Positions 7,793-17,111 of a DNA stretch of 43,529 bases are shown here, piece after piece. Position 1 is the first letter of the stretch. Each line of letters starts with the position of its first letter. The translations under genes and the position numbers were made by a program. The stretch comes from Deltaproteobacteria bacterium (lineage in GTDB: Bacteria; Bdellovibrionota; Bdellovibrionia; Bdellovibrionales; JAMPXM01). The notes beneath the pieces were generated by a model, which had not been told where the DNA came from, made no database searches, and saw nothing but the letters and a program-made list of their open reading frames with translations. The DNA is taken from NCBI GenBank assembly GCA_017302795.1, contig JAFLCB010000018.1, positions 1 to 43,529 of the forward strand. The letters are read 5' to 3'.

Positions 7793-9127
7793 ATGCAAAA
7801 CAGTTCGACAGAAATTGATGGTTTGAAAATTCTGCTGGGCCATCATTCGTGTCTCATTTTGGACTCGTCCTTGTTGTTTACAACAAACCTTCGGGGAGCT
7901 TTACGTCTCCTTGGGCTTCCGGCAGGTCAAATTTTTACCGCCACGAATTTGGCGCAAGCCTCTGGTTTATTGAATGAGAAAAGACCCTCTCTTCTCATAT
8001 GCAATTACTCATTGGAAAACACCGAAGCCTATAGTTTGGTTGAAAGTTTCGAGAAATCGCAACCCGAAAAAAACCGCGTTACGCTACTCACGATTTTCAA
8101 AGGCGAAACTCCGCTTATTTGCAGAGGCCAAGTCGATGGTCACATTGAAAAACCATTCAATATCGACGCGATCAGAAAAACTCTACTCAAAGCTCTGGTT
8201 AATAAGTTTTATCCTGATGAGTACACGCAGCATGTGCGTGCCGCAGATGACTTCGAAGAGGCTGGGAATCTAGCCCTCGCGATCGACAAATACGCGGAAG
8301 CCAAGAAATTGAGTCCAAAACCCTTTCGGGCTTGTCGTGGGTTGGCGAAGGTATTCCGACGTCAAGCCCGACTCGCTGAAGCCTTAGTTGAACTCCGCGT
8401 AGCTCGTTCCTATGAGCCGCTTGATTTTAAGACGGTCACCTGGGAATTTGAAGTTCTAATAGAACTTGGAGATTTTGAAAGTGCGGTCGGTCTTGTGCCT
8501 TTGATCCGTGACTCTTTTCCGCTCAGTCCTGAGCGCCTCGTTCAGCTTTTCGATGTCGTGAGGCTTTCGAATCGGATGGATGCGCTGGTTCCGCTTTTAA
8601 GAGTGTTTCGAACTATGACAAGAAGGACGAAACCTTTACTCAAAGCTATTGAAGTTTCGTTCTTTCACGCCGGAAGTTCGATGATTCCCGGCGATCTAAA
8701 AAAGAGTCATGAATATTTTGAAGTCGGGTTTAATTGCACCGGACGAAAATTCGAATTTATCGATAGCGTGGTCCGAGAATATCTCCGGCATAATTTAACA
8801 GCTGCGGCTGAATCGTTCTTATCAAAGACTGAAGCCTCAGACGTTGGATCAGGCAGCTACCAGAGGCTTTGTTTTGAGATGGATTGTCGGACTATGTCTC
8901 AGGAGCAGATTTTGAACCGCGGGCGAAAACTAATTGCCGATGGGCATGGGACGCCAGAAATTTTCTTGATGATGGTGGCTATGTTTGCGAAAGCTGGGAA
9001 AAAGACACTCGCAGAATCGATTATTTCAACAGCGACTGAGAAATTTCCTTTCTTGCGAAGTCAGCTTTACGAGGTACTGAGTCTTAGTTCGTCGTCAACT
9101 ATCATTGATTTAAAAAAAGCGGCTTAA
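7793..9127 (+). CDS. Degenerate receiver domain with TPR-like repeats
   Basis: Encodes 444 aa from the ATG at 7793; a GTG at 7712 would add 27 residues. The N-terminal about 130 residues have a CheY-like pattern (CLILDSSLLFTTNLRGAL, then PSLLICNYSLEN, then DGHIEKPFNIDAI). The Lys-Pro of the receiver is kept, but the phospho-acceptor Asp is Asn (ICNYS). The C-terminal about 300 residues are TPR-like helical repeats, beginning with AGNLALAIDKYAEAKKLSPKPFRACRGLAKVFRRQARLAEAL. It is cytoplasmic with no output domain of its own, so it probably acts by protein-protein contact without phosphorylation. It has its own leader region and no close operon partner. Confidence 0.8.
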   Translation: MQNSSTEIDGLKILLGHHSCLILDSSLLFTTNLRGALRLLGLPAGQIFTATNLAQASGLLNEKRPSLLICNYSLENTEAYSLVESFEKSQPEKNRVTLLTIFKGETPLICRGQVDGHIEKPFNIDAIRKTLLKALVNKFYPDEYTQHVRAADDFEEAGNLALAIDKYAEAKKLSPKPFRACRGLAKVFRRQARLAEALVELRVARSYEPLDFKTVTWEFEVLIELGDFESAVGLVPLIRDSFPLSPERLVQLFDVVRLSNRMDALVPLLRVFRTMTRRTKPLLKAIEVSFFHAGSSMIPGDLKKSHEYFEVGFNCTGRKFEFIDSVVREYLRHNLTAAAESFLSKTEASDVGSGSYQRLCFEMDCRTMSQEQILNRGRKLIADGHGTPEIFLMMVAMFAKAGKKTLAESIISTATEKFPFLRSQLYEVLSLSSSSTIIDLKKAA

Positions 9128-9345
9128 AACATTTTGAACGGCGTTCTGATAGTTCACTTCGACCTTTTTAGCGCCGAAGGACCAAAGACTGTACCTAAAT
9201 CCGCCAGCCAGAGAACAGCCGAAAAAACCAAGCCGTACAATCGCCAAGGCCGGCGATGATCTAGCCCTAAGTAGCAGCCGCGATAGCGCCGGAAGCCTCC
9301 GGCCAATTTCATAAAGAAAAAGCGAAAATCTGCCGAAATAGACTA

Positions 9346-12300
9346 GTGAAATGTACTATAAAAACGCGTAACAAAATGATTCGCCCCCTTGCAATCATCG
9401 TTAGAATCTTGTCCGGACTAATATATTTCGGCCAAGTGACGGCCACCTACGCCGCTAGCCAGGCGACGATGCAGGAAGTTGATGCGATAGTGCAAGAAGC
9501 CGGCAGTATTGATGGACTTCTTGCGAGTTCCGAAATTCAAGACAAGTATTTTCTCGCGCTGAAAGCGTATTACGGCAACGATGAGAGATTTACTCGCGGA
9601 TCATTCGATGCCATCCTCGGTCAACTTAGAAGAGTCGCACAATCCCTTCCGTCCATTAAAGATCGCCTTTGGGAGGAAATCCCAAGACATAGTTTTGCAG
9701 TTCAATCGGATGTTAAAACTCATGGGCGACTCCTCAACGCCAAAAAATGGGCTCAACATATTGCTACCACAAAAGATGAATTAAACTTAGCCGCGGAGGA
9801 CTTCAATAAGGCTCATGCGATGGTCGCGGGCGAGCCTTCGCCAAAGCCGGTGCAGTCTGCGATCGCAACAATTGAAACTCATATTGCGAATTTTGAAAAA
9901 GACATCGCGACTCTTCCCAAAAAAACCCGCGAACTAAAACGTGTTGATTTCTATAAGGGACTTGAAAATGATGAGAGTATCAAATCGCTCGCGGCGAAGA
10001 TTGTCGCTGACCACCTCGCGAAGACGGAAGTTGCCGAAAAGCTTTCGACGACCAATCCTGACATTCTCATCGACCGGCTAATGGATCTTACACAGAACCC
10101 TCATAAACTAATACAGGGATCCGACGGCGATACGCTTAAGAAAATTCCCCCCGGCTTGATCAGGGCGATTAAGAAACAGCTTCCAGATGTAACCGTGCTA
10201 CTTCAATCCACAGACATCTTTCCGGTGGCAACGCGGTTAACGAATGAGGGGCAGTCGCCCGTACTAGCTGGAAATCCGGGCGAATACCGGTTCACAACAA
10301 TTCCGCGCCGAATCCACGGTATATTTAAGGGCGTTGTGCTCAACGAGTGCGTCGGCGGATCTTGCTCGGATTTATCAAGCCTATCGCCCGAACGGTGGGC
10401 AACAAGCGCCCTCAAGGGTAGCCGTGTCATTCATGTTACACAAAACGGATCCTATCTGGGGTTCATACAAGAGATTCCAATCGTGAACCAAAAGACGAAT
10501 AAGATCTATTCATCGTTAGACATCGGTGTTCCCCAATTTTCCACCAACCTGATTACCGTTGACAAAAATACCGGCAATTATCAGCAAGCATCGCTATTTG
10601 AACGTTGGATCGCAAACGCTGGTCGAACCACTCCGAACACACTGTCGGAATCCGATCAACGGCGATGGAGCGGATATGTCATGGGAAAAAGTGCGGCCAT
10701 TAACAATGCCAATGCGCTACCAGCCGCGCGAGGCACCGCGGCCTACTCCCTCTTCGGAAAACCAGTCGGAATGAGATCTGATTTCGAGCATTATGACCCA
10801 CTCGGTGATAAAATTCCCGGGATTGTTTCCCCGCGTGGTCACGCGGTGACTTACGGTGGATCTATGATTTTTGATGCCTTCGTTCCCGACTCGGCCCCGC
10901 TTACCAAACTCGGCGCTGTAGATCCGGAGGTAGTTCGAAATCCCGCAAGGTTCAAGGCACTCTTAGATCGGGCCAAGCCCGAGGTTATAAAAAAATCTCT
11001 CGACTACCTTGCCACCGACAACCCACTAGATCCAGCAGACACAGCGATGCGCCAGCAGGTGCTTGCTAGTCTCCAAAATCATAAAGACATTGAGGTAAGA
11101 GTTACTGTCTGCCGAAACGCCTTCCGTCGATCTATGCCGCTACCCGGCTGTTACCAAATCATCAAAGAGGCACTGCTGAGTCCTACATCAAGTCCGTTCA
11201 TCGTTAGATGGAGTCTCGATATGACGGAAGGCCTCAGGCCGGACCAACGGGTCGGCGTGATTCGCGACTTTCTAGCAACTAATCACCCAGCAGAATTGAA
11301 AGTGTTAGCGAGCGAACTTGGACTCAAATTCGGCCTTCCTCCTTCCCAACTAGTTGAGCCAGCGAAAAACGGCGGATACTTGAGAAGGATAATACAAATT
11401 GCCGACCGGTTTTTCCCTGAAAATTCCAATCAGCGCGATTTCCTTTGGGATTTGGTGAACGACGAAACTCCTGAAGTACGACACGCTGCCCAAGCGGCAA
11501 TCACCCTGGACTCTGCTTCGGCAATGCGACTGCTTCGGCTCGACTCTTTAGACCCCAAGCTAATTTCACCAGCGATAAATGAATTGAATCCTGCAGAGTT
11601 CGACAAAGAGGGCAGCCTCGAGCTCTTTGGAAAAATGCTAGACGAATCAGCTCAACGCGGTGATAGCCTCGAAGGCCAGAAAATCGTCGCCCTCGCCTAC
11701 TCGAAATCTGGCGGGCACTTCAGCAAAATCCCCAAAAAGATTGTTCAATCTATGCTCTCCATATCCAACCCGCTAAGTATCAGCGGCTCGCCGTTTTTCC
11801 AGCAAGTGGAGGAGGCACTCGTCGCCAAGGCACCCGGATACCTTGAACTGATCGACTCGATCGCGGATGAAAGCCAAAATCGATCTGTCTATTTTGAGAC
11901 GTTGGCAGCGCGCGCATTGCTGGCTGAACCCGAACTCGCGAGCGATCCGAAACGGCACCAACAAATTAGACGATTGTTCAACCGACAAAGCACCAATAGC
12001 ATTGCAGAAATTATAGCAAATGTCCTCGCACGCGACAAGAATACGCCATGGCGAGGTGCGCTGTTCGATGCCCTCGAATCGGTCCTCGTTGACCGACTCG
12101 GCAATCGCGGGGCTCTAACGCCGCTTGCAGCAGCTAGATTGCTCAACAGCCTTGTGCCCATTTTACAAAGCGACAACACCAAGGAACAGATCAAAGCAGG
12201 CGAAATTGTTTCCAACGCGATAAACAAGTTTGGCCGAGATGGAGGCGTATTTTACGACGATGCAGGTCTTAAAATGGACGAGCTTCTACGCGCTGGCGAT

Positions 12301-13623
12301 GGCCTCCTCAATGTAACTGCATTTAGACCGCTGATAAAAGTCAGCCGCGGGGAAAACCAAAAACTAGCAGCAAATTTTGTAGCAAAAGAGTTGGCAAAAG
12401 ATTTGTTGCCGAAGACTGAAATTATTCGTTGGGCTCAGGACAACTTCAGGAGAGAAGAAACAGGATTTGGAATAGTGATGTCTGAAATTGAACGTCTACC
12501 TGCAAACGAAAACACTGCAAATCTGCAATCTGCATTGACGGACAAGCCCACCGCCATTCCCTCACCTCCGTTGATGTCACCAAATGACATAAAGCCCGCA
12601 GATACTTCTTTGCGCCAAAAAAAAATAGCCGCGGGATTCAAGGAACTTATCGAAGAAAACGGCAACTTTGGGCAAGCGTTGCGGCGAATTTCAAACGAAG
12701 TCTTCCTTCCAGAATTCCATTTGGAAAAGGATTTGTCTCCTAATCGGGAAGCATTTGTCGGGCTCGTAAAAATGCTCATGCGAGGCGAATATGACAACAT
12801 CTTCCAAAAATTCCCAATTAAAGGTTTCGACTCTAGCTATCATTTTGGCTCGCGCATTGCTGCTTTTCGTGAGTCACTGTCGTTAGCGGAGCGCGAAAAT
12901 TTTGATCGAAGAATTCGAGCTTCGCTCATCAAGGCCCTGAAAAGGCCTTGGATCTTTACCTCTACTGATCGCATTGGCGCAACTTATTGGTCCCTTGAAA
13001 ACCTCGGGTTTCTCAACGTAACAGCGCCGCAAAAAAAAGAAATACAAGACTTACTTTTGTCGAAAATAAATGCACGAACGAGCTTTGGAGGCCTCGCAGG
13101 CCTGGGTTCATATCAACGAAATCTGGCGCTGGAAGCATTGTACAAGTTTGACAAAATTGCAGATCGAATTCCGTTTGATGGGGCGACAGCTTTGAAAGTG
13201 TTAACGCCCCCAAATGGCGCACTACAAGACTCAGCTACCATGATTAAACGGATTAACTATGCAAGTAAAGTCGCCCACGACCCTGAGGTTGCCGAAAAAA
13301 TTATTGATTTGATCAACCATAAAAATCCGAGAATCCGTATCATGGCCATAGAGTCATTGGCAGCTCAAGCGAGAAGTCTTGCTCCAGAGACACGCTCAAA
13401 GTTGAAGAAGGCACTGATTCAGTTTATGAAGTCTGGATACGCTCTCGAGATAGATGCCGCAAAAGAAAAGCCCGAAAGAAAATTTTCTTCGATAGTTGCT
13501 GATTTTCTTCTTCAAGATGATCCTGAGTTCGCGAATTATGCATCCGTTGGCAAACTGCGACACAAACTCCGCGTTCTAAACCCATTGCGAGCATGTGCAA
13601 AAGCCTGGGAAGACCTATTCTAG
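9346..13623 (+). CDS. Giant exported HEAT-repeat protein (1425 aa)
   Basis: Begins with GTG; an ATG at 9376 gives the same signal peptide (IRPLAIIVRILSGLIYFG...TYAAS). The region at about 325-525 forms a compact domain rich in Gly and aromatic residues with NECVGGSCSDLSSLSPERWA, GSYLGFIQEIP and SPRGHAVTYGG. The conserved-looking Cys and His are notable, but I cannot name the family. From about 560 to the end helical repeats follow, with HEAT-type signatures such as NDETPEVRHAAQAAI and NHKNPRIRIMAIESLAAQA. It is probably a periplasmic or cell-surface scaffold. It is followed by a short gene and a HEAT + PQQ-propeller protein on the same strand, which suggests a shared theme. Confidence 0.75.
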   Translation: MKCTIKTRNKMIRPLAIIVRILSGLIYFGQVTATYAASQATMQEVDAIVQEAGSIDGLLASSEIQDKYFLALKAYYGNDERFTRGSFDAILGQLRRVAQSLPSIKDRLWEEIPRHSFAVQSDVKTHGRLLNAKKWAQHIATTKDELNLAAEDFNKAHAMVAGEPSPKPVQSAIATIETHIANFEKDIATLPKKTRELKRVDFYKGLENDESIKSLAAKIVADHLAKTEVAEKLSTTNPDILIDRLMDLTQNPHKLIQGSDGDTLKKIPPGLIRAIKKQLPDVTVLLQSTDIFPVATRLTNEGQSPVLAGNPGEYRFTTIPRRIHGIFKGVVLNECVGGSCSDLSSLSPERWATSALKGSRVIHVTQNGSYLGFIQEIPIVNQKTNKIYSSLDIGVPQFSTNLITVDKNTGNYQQASLFERWIANAGRTTPNTLSESDQRRWSGYVMGKSAAINNANALPAARGTAAYSLFGKPVGMRSDFEHYDPLGDKIPGIVSPRGHAVTYGGSMIFDAFVPDSAPLTKLGAVDPEVVRNPARFKALLDRAKPEVIKKSLDYLATDNPLDPADTAMRQQVLASLQNHKDIEVRVTVCRNAFRRSMPLPGCYQIIKEALLSPTSSPFIVRWSLDMTEGLRPDQRVGVIRDFLATNHPAELKVLASELGLKFGLPPSQLVEPAKNGGYLRRIIQIADRFFPENSNQRDFLWDLVNDETPEVRHAAQAAITLDSASAMRLLRLDSLDPKLISPAINELNPAEFDKEGSLELFGKMLDESAQRGDSLEGQKIVALAYSKSGGHFSKIPKKIVQSMLSISNPLSISGSPFFQQVEEALVAKAPGYLELIDSIADESQNRSVYFETLAARALLAEPELASDPKRHQQIRRLFNRQSTNSIAEIIANVLARDKNTPWRGALFDALESVLVDRLGNRGALTPLAAARLLNSLVPILQSDNTKEQIKAGEIVSNAINKFGRDGGVFYDDAGLKMDELLRAGDGLLNVTAFRPLIKVSRGENQKLAANFVAKELAKDLLPKTEIIRWAQDNFRREETGFGIVMSEIERLPANENTANLQSALTDKPTAIPSPPLMSPNDIKPADTSLRQKKIAAGFKELIEENGNFGQALRRISNEVFLPEFHLEKDLSPNREAFVGLVKMLMRGEYDNIFQKFPIKGFDSSYHFGSRIAAFRESLSLAERENFDRRIRASLIKALKRPWIFTSTDRIGATYWSLENLGFLNVTAPQKKEIQDLLLSKINARTSFGGLAGLGSYQRNLALEALYKFDKIADRIPFDGATALKVLTPPNGALQDSATMIKRINYASKVAHDPEVAEKIIDLINHKNPRIRIMAIESLAAQARSLAPETRSKLKKALIQFMKSGYALEIDAAKEKPERKFSSIVADFLLQDDPEFANYASVGKLRHKLRVLNPLRACAKAWEDLF

Positions 13624-13683
13624 CAGCGAACTTGACTTTCAATCGGTTCAACCTCGGCCGCAGATTGCAATCACAAAGTTGCG

Positions 13684-14196
13684 ATGGCGGCCGGGCAGTA
13701 TTTGGCGGCACTTGAGGAAGCAAACTTATCAAAGTATCAGAACAATAGCGTTTGTGAAGTTTTAAGCTATGAGTTTTTGAACTGCGCTGAGAAGCAAAAA
13801 AAGAAACTTAAGTCAGTCATCAATATCAAGGAAGTTTTAGGAAACTACTGTCAGCCTCATTTACCACCGCCCAGAAATGCCTCAAGCAAAGACCAATTCA
13901 TGAAAGGTGCAGACCTCTACAGCTGGCGGGAACAAAGTGGGTATGTGTGGTATGCGATACTTCCTGAAACCAATCGCTCTAAAAACGCAAAAGAGCTAAC
14001 CGAAAATAAAATTAGTCCGGGTTACCTCAAACAAGAACTCCAGGACATTCCCGCGAAGACGGAGATAGCCTGGAACAATCTGGCAGGACTTGAGAAAGGT
14101 TCTAATCTCGAGTTCATGCTGCCCGACGGCACCACTCTGCAAGAAATATTAAAAAGCGCCGAGATGGCCAATCTGAACGTTACCGTCATCAAGTAG
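13684..14196 (+). CDS. Small exported-looking protein, N-terminus uncertain
   Basis: Encodes 170 aa from the ATG at 13684, with no recognisable family. The frame is open back to a TGA at 13633 and reads LSIGSTSAADCNHKVAMAAG, which looks like the end of a signal peptide and a mature start, yet no start codon lies in that stretch. An ATG in another frame at about 13591 (MCKSLGRPILAANLT) overlaps the end of the previous gene and would join by one frameshift. Either the first gene ending is misplaced by a frame error or the signal peptide is lost. The body has cysteines (NSVCEV, FLNCAE, GNYCQP) suited to disulfides and a C-terminal MLPDGTTLQEILKSAEMANL helix. Confidence 0.6.
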   Translation: MAAGQYLAALEEANLSKYQNNSVCEVLSYEFLNCAEKQKKKLKSVINIKEVLGNYCQPHLPPPRNASSKDQFMKGADLYSWREQSGYVWYAILPETNRSKNAKELTENKISPGYLKQELQDIPAKTEIAWNNLAGLEKGSNLEFMLPDGTTLQEILKSAEMANLNVTVIK

Positions 14197-14252
14197 GCTC
14201 TGCGAGTAGGCTCAAATCGGCGTTTGGATGCACAATAGGTTTCAGTCAGAGT

Positions 14253-14286
14253 TTCACTATCTCGATTGCTGAACTTGGATAGTGAA
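14253..14286. promoter_or_regulatory. Inverted repeat in the leader of the HEAT/PQQ gene
   Basis: A 9-bp perfect inverted repeat (TTCACTATC at 14253-14261, GATAGTGAA at 14278-14286, 16-nt loop) sits 38 bases before the ATG of the next gene and 57 bases after the previous stop. No T-run follows, so it is more likely a leader hairpin or an operator than an intrinsic terminator. Function is unproven. Confidence 0.35.
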
Positions 14287-14324
14287 TGCACAGTTAAGTT
14301 AGGCGAAAATTATACGAGGTAGTC

Positions 14325-16685
14325 ATGAATTCTCAATTGGTTTTGCTAGTTGCTTGGTTTAGTACGGGGATTTATTTCGCTGAAACCCCCAGCGCGCTCG
14401 CTAACCCCGGCTCAAAGCAGCAATCCTCTACGAAGGCAGAGGCTGAAAAAGAAATCTCTAAACTGAATAGCGCTGTCCGTTCTGAGCGAGCCGCGGCCGC
14501 GCGCGCCATAGGAAAAATCGGAGGCTCAGAAGCTATCGGCCCGCTCTTGAAAGTATTTGCCGACGTGTCTCGCGATGTGCACAATCGGCTCAATGTACAG
14601 GCCGATCCAAAACTCATCCCTTTTTTAATAGCAGCGGCTGATCACCAGGACAGCTTGATTCAAGAAGCTGCGGTTAACTCTTTAGGAGAGATCGGCGACT
14701 TCGCCGCGGTCGCCCCTCTAATGCGGATCTTGAAAGCGAATCAACATCCGCCGTGGTGGGTCGCTGCTTCCCTAGCTAAAATAAAGGACCCCCGATCGGC
14801 CGAGGCGATTGCAGTCGAAATAAGAACACGCAGCAGACCCGTCGAATTCTGGTTCGCGATTTTGCGCGATCTCGGTCCGGTTTCGTACAATACTCTCATC
14901 AAGTTTCTCAAAAATGAGAACGCTGAAGTTCGTCGTCAGGCAGCCCTCACTCTGCTTGGGTCCTCCTTTCAGCAGAAAGTGAATCCCGAACTTATTGAGC
15001 ATCTCACTCGCTATCTGCGAACAGAGAAAGTTAGCGTTCTGAAACCGGGCGAGTATCTCGGAATTCTTTTGCGAATTGGTGATCCTGCCTATGCGGAGTT
15101 CCTGCCAAACTATTTCGTCCTCACAAATGGTGCGGTTGAAGAATCGTGGCTGCATACTCTATGGGCATCGCCATTTCATGCAAGTTTTGTAAAAAACCTT
15201 ATCGATTTACATTCACACCAAAACGAGTTCGTTCGGACCGGCGCACTGAGTTCGCTCAAGGGCAGGTGGATTCTGCAATCGACCGATCGAATGATTCGTG
15301 ACTCAGACGTGATAGCAGTCATTGAAATTACCGGTAGCGATCCCGAAGTTTGGCGTGCGAAGACGGTGCGTCAACTCAGGGCCACCGATGCCGAACCAAT
15401 TCTTATACTCAGAAACGTTCCGTCTGAAGCGATCAAAAATTCAGAGATGAAGGGTAGCTACCTCGCGTTCTTGAAAAAACACGGCACCTTCCACATCCCC
15501 TACGGTGCACCTGGCTGGCGCAACTCCCTCCTCGAAATTGAATCAAAGCGTGTGACCTGGCCAGACGCCCATTCGGTAGCTAAAAATGCACGCGATCTAG
15601 ACTCGATTTCGAGCGAGATTGCGATGGTCCTAGGTAAACCGGAAAAACCGAAAGCAGTCCAGTACGACTTCAAGCAAAGCTGGGACATCTCGCTGGGCGA
15701 CGCGGTTTCCGGAACACCGATCCGCACCGATTTAAGTGTGATTGTGCCGGTCTCCGGCGGTCGCGTGCAAGCGAGAAGCGTCGCGAATGGCAAGCTGATT
15801 TGGAAGAGCGATCGTGGCGGGATCGCAGGAACTTCAAATCACCTTAACGTTTTCGTAACGGGATCAAAATCCGTTTCAGCGCTCGACTTAAAAACAGGAA
15901 AAGAAAATTGGCGATTCGAACCGAAAATTCCCGGCGTCTTTCCTTCAGCAGCGATTTTAGACGGTTCGAACTTATATGTAGCTCTTATCGATTCGTCCCG
16001 AGACTTCAAAGATATGCAGCGACCCGCAAATCTAAGAATGTTGCCCGCGATCGGACAAGAGCCGCGCCATTTCTTTTTTTCTCTCGACCCCGCCACCGGG
16101 AAAGAGAAGTGGCGGCTAGAAATGCGAGTCGATTCGATTTCGTTTAATGAAACACACATTTTTACCACCGGCGATTACAAAGCGTCGGCGATTTCAAAAG
16201 CCGACCGAAAGGTCGACTGGTCCGTGCCACTTTCGACGAGCGGAGCGGAGCCGATACATAGCTATAAAAACGCGGTGTCGTTTGCTTCGAAAGGTCTTTC
16301 GAGCGAAAGCGGCGCAGTCTTATGGGAGTCGCAGTCGCACTCGTACGGATATCGCCCCGTCCTCGCAGACGGTACGCTGTATACATCGCTTTCTCGATCG
16401 GAAACTGAGCACGCAATGGCAGCGCTAGATCCACTGACTGGCGATCTCCGCTGGCGGTTCCAATTGCCGTCGGCCATCCGCGGTGGCGCCGCCGTGACTG
16501 ATGACAGCGTGTATTTCACGGCGTGGGACAACAGTTTGTACGTCCTTGATCGCAAAAGCGGCGACCTGAAAGCACAATTCCCGATTCATCTAGATCAATC
16601 GGACCCAATTCCGATCATCACGAAAGAGTGTATCCTCTTAGCTTTCAAAAACAGTCTGACCTGTATAGGCCGCGGTTCATTTTAA
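14325..16685 (+). CDS. Exported HEAT-repeat + PQQ-like beta-propeller protein
   Basis: Encodes 786 aa with a signal peptide (about 1-27, ending ALANPG). Residues about 40-230 are PBS-lyase/HEAT-type repeats: LNSAVRSERAAAARAIGKIGGSEAIGPL, ADHQDSLIQEAAVNSLGEIGDFAAVAPL and ENAEVRRQAALTLLG. After a linker, the C-terminal about 350 residues carry the repeated A.D..TG...W pattern of PQQ/quinoprotein-like propellers (VSALDLKTGKENWRF, FSLDPATGKEKWRL, MAALDPLTGDLRWRF, YVLDRKSGDL). Nothing shows PQQ binding or catalysis, and such folds also serve as assembly platforms, as in BamB. Likely a periplasmic or surface scaffold together with the 1425-aa protein upstream. Confidence 0.85.
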   Translation: MNSQLVLLVAWFSTGIYFAETPSALANPGSKQQSSTKAEAEKEISKLNSAVRSERAAAARAIGKIGGSEAIGPLLKVFADVSRDVHNRLNVQADPKLIPFLIAAADHQDSLIQEAAVNSLGEIGDFAAVAPLMRILKANQHPPWWVAASLAKIKDPRSAEAIAVEIRTRSRPVEFWFAILRDLGPVSYNTLIKFLKNENAEVRRQAALTLLGSSFQQKVNPELIEHLTRYLRTEKVSVLKPGEYLGILLRIGDPAYAEFLPNYFVLTNGAVEESWLHTLWASPFHASFVKNLIDLHSHQNEFVRTGALSSLKGRWILQSTDRMIRDSDVIAVIEITGSDPEVWRAKTVRQLRATDAEPILILRNVPSEAIKNSEMKGSYLAFLKKHGTFHIPYGAPGWRNSLLEIESKRVTWPDAHSVAKNARDLDSISSEIAMVLGKPEKPKAVQYDFKQSWDISLGDAVSGTPIRTDLSVIVPVSGGRVQARSVANGKLIWKSDRGGIAGTSNHLNVFVTGSKSVSALDLKTGKENWRFEPKIPGVFPSAAILDGSNLYVALIDSSRDFKDMQRPANLRMLPAIGQEPRHFFFSLDPATGKEKWRLEMRVDSISFNETHIFTTGDYKASAISKADRKVDWSVPLSTSGAEPIHSYKNAVSFASKGLSSESGAVLWESQSHSYGYRPVLADGTLYTSLSRSETEHAMAALDPLTGDLRWRFQLPSAIRGGAAVTDDSVYFTAWDNSLYVLDRKSGDLKAQFPIHLDQSDPIPIITKECILLAFKNSLTCIGRGSF

Positions 16686-16736
16686 AAAGACCGCCGAAGC
16701 GTGACCTAGCCAGGTAAAATCGGTCCAGATGTTGAT

Positions 16737-16937
16737 CTAGCGAAGACGGCCTCGGAATGTTGCCGTGCCTTGGGCTTCAAGCTCATGAGCAAATTCGATG
16801 TCAGCGTGCGAGATAAGTTTTGTCTTTGACCAGTCGAGAGTGACTTAAGGCCGACGTGTTGCATCAATTTTTCCATTCGCAAACATTGCCACAGTCGTAG
16901 CTTTTGAAACCTTCTTGAGGTCGGCCTTTAAGGCGAC
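16737..16937 (-). pseudogene. Broken minus-strand gene remnant
   Basis: The 426-base stretch 16686-17111 has no intact gene. On the minus strand one frame reads VALKADLKKVSKATTV, then MFANGKIDATRRP, a TAA (16845-16847), then VTLDWSKTKLISHADIEFAH and LEAQGTATFRGRLR before TAG (16737-16739). Both parts look like real protein and share the frame, so this is probably a small cytoplasmic gene killed by a nonsense change, with its 5' end lost beyond another TAA at 16938. The family is not recognised; the LDWS pattern faintly recalls STAS-type folds. The rest of the stretch, from 16941, is AT-rich and could hold the promoter of the truncated ATPase gene. Confidence 0.45.
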
Positions 16938-17111
16938 TTATCGTAAATTACTTAATTGTTAATTGATTGATTAGACAATGAAAAGTCGGCCTCAACGGCC
17001 GTACACGCTTGGGCAGTACTGAAGACCTGGCGGACAAATCAAAAATACGGAGTAAGTCCACAATCAATCATCTTGCTTGGCGGAAATGAAACGAGCCGAT
17101 TCTCTTAATGC

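Noticed and set aside
9291-9306. Short GC-rich palindrome (GCCGGA...TCCGGC) before the 1425-aa gene
   Set aside because: A six-base stem without a T-run; too weak to call a terminator.
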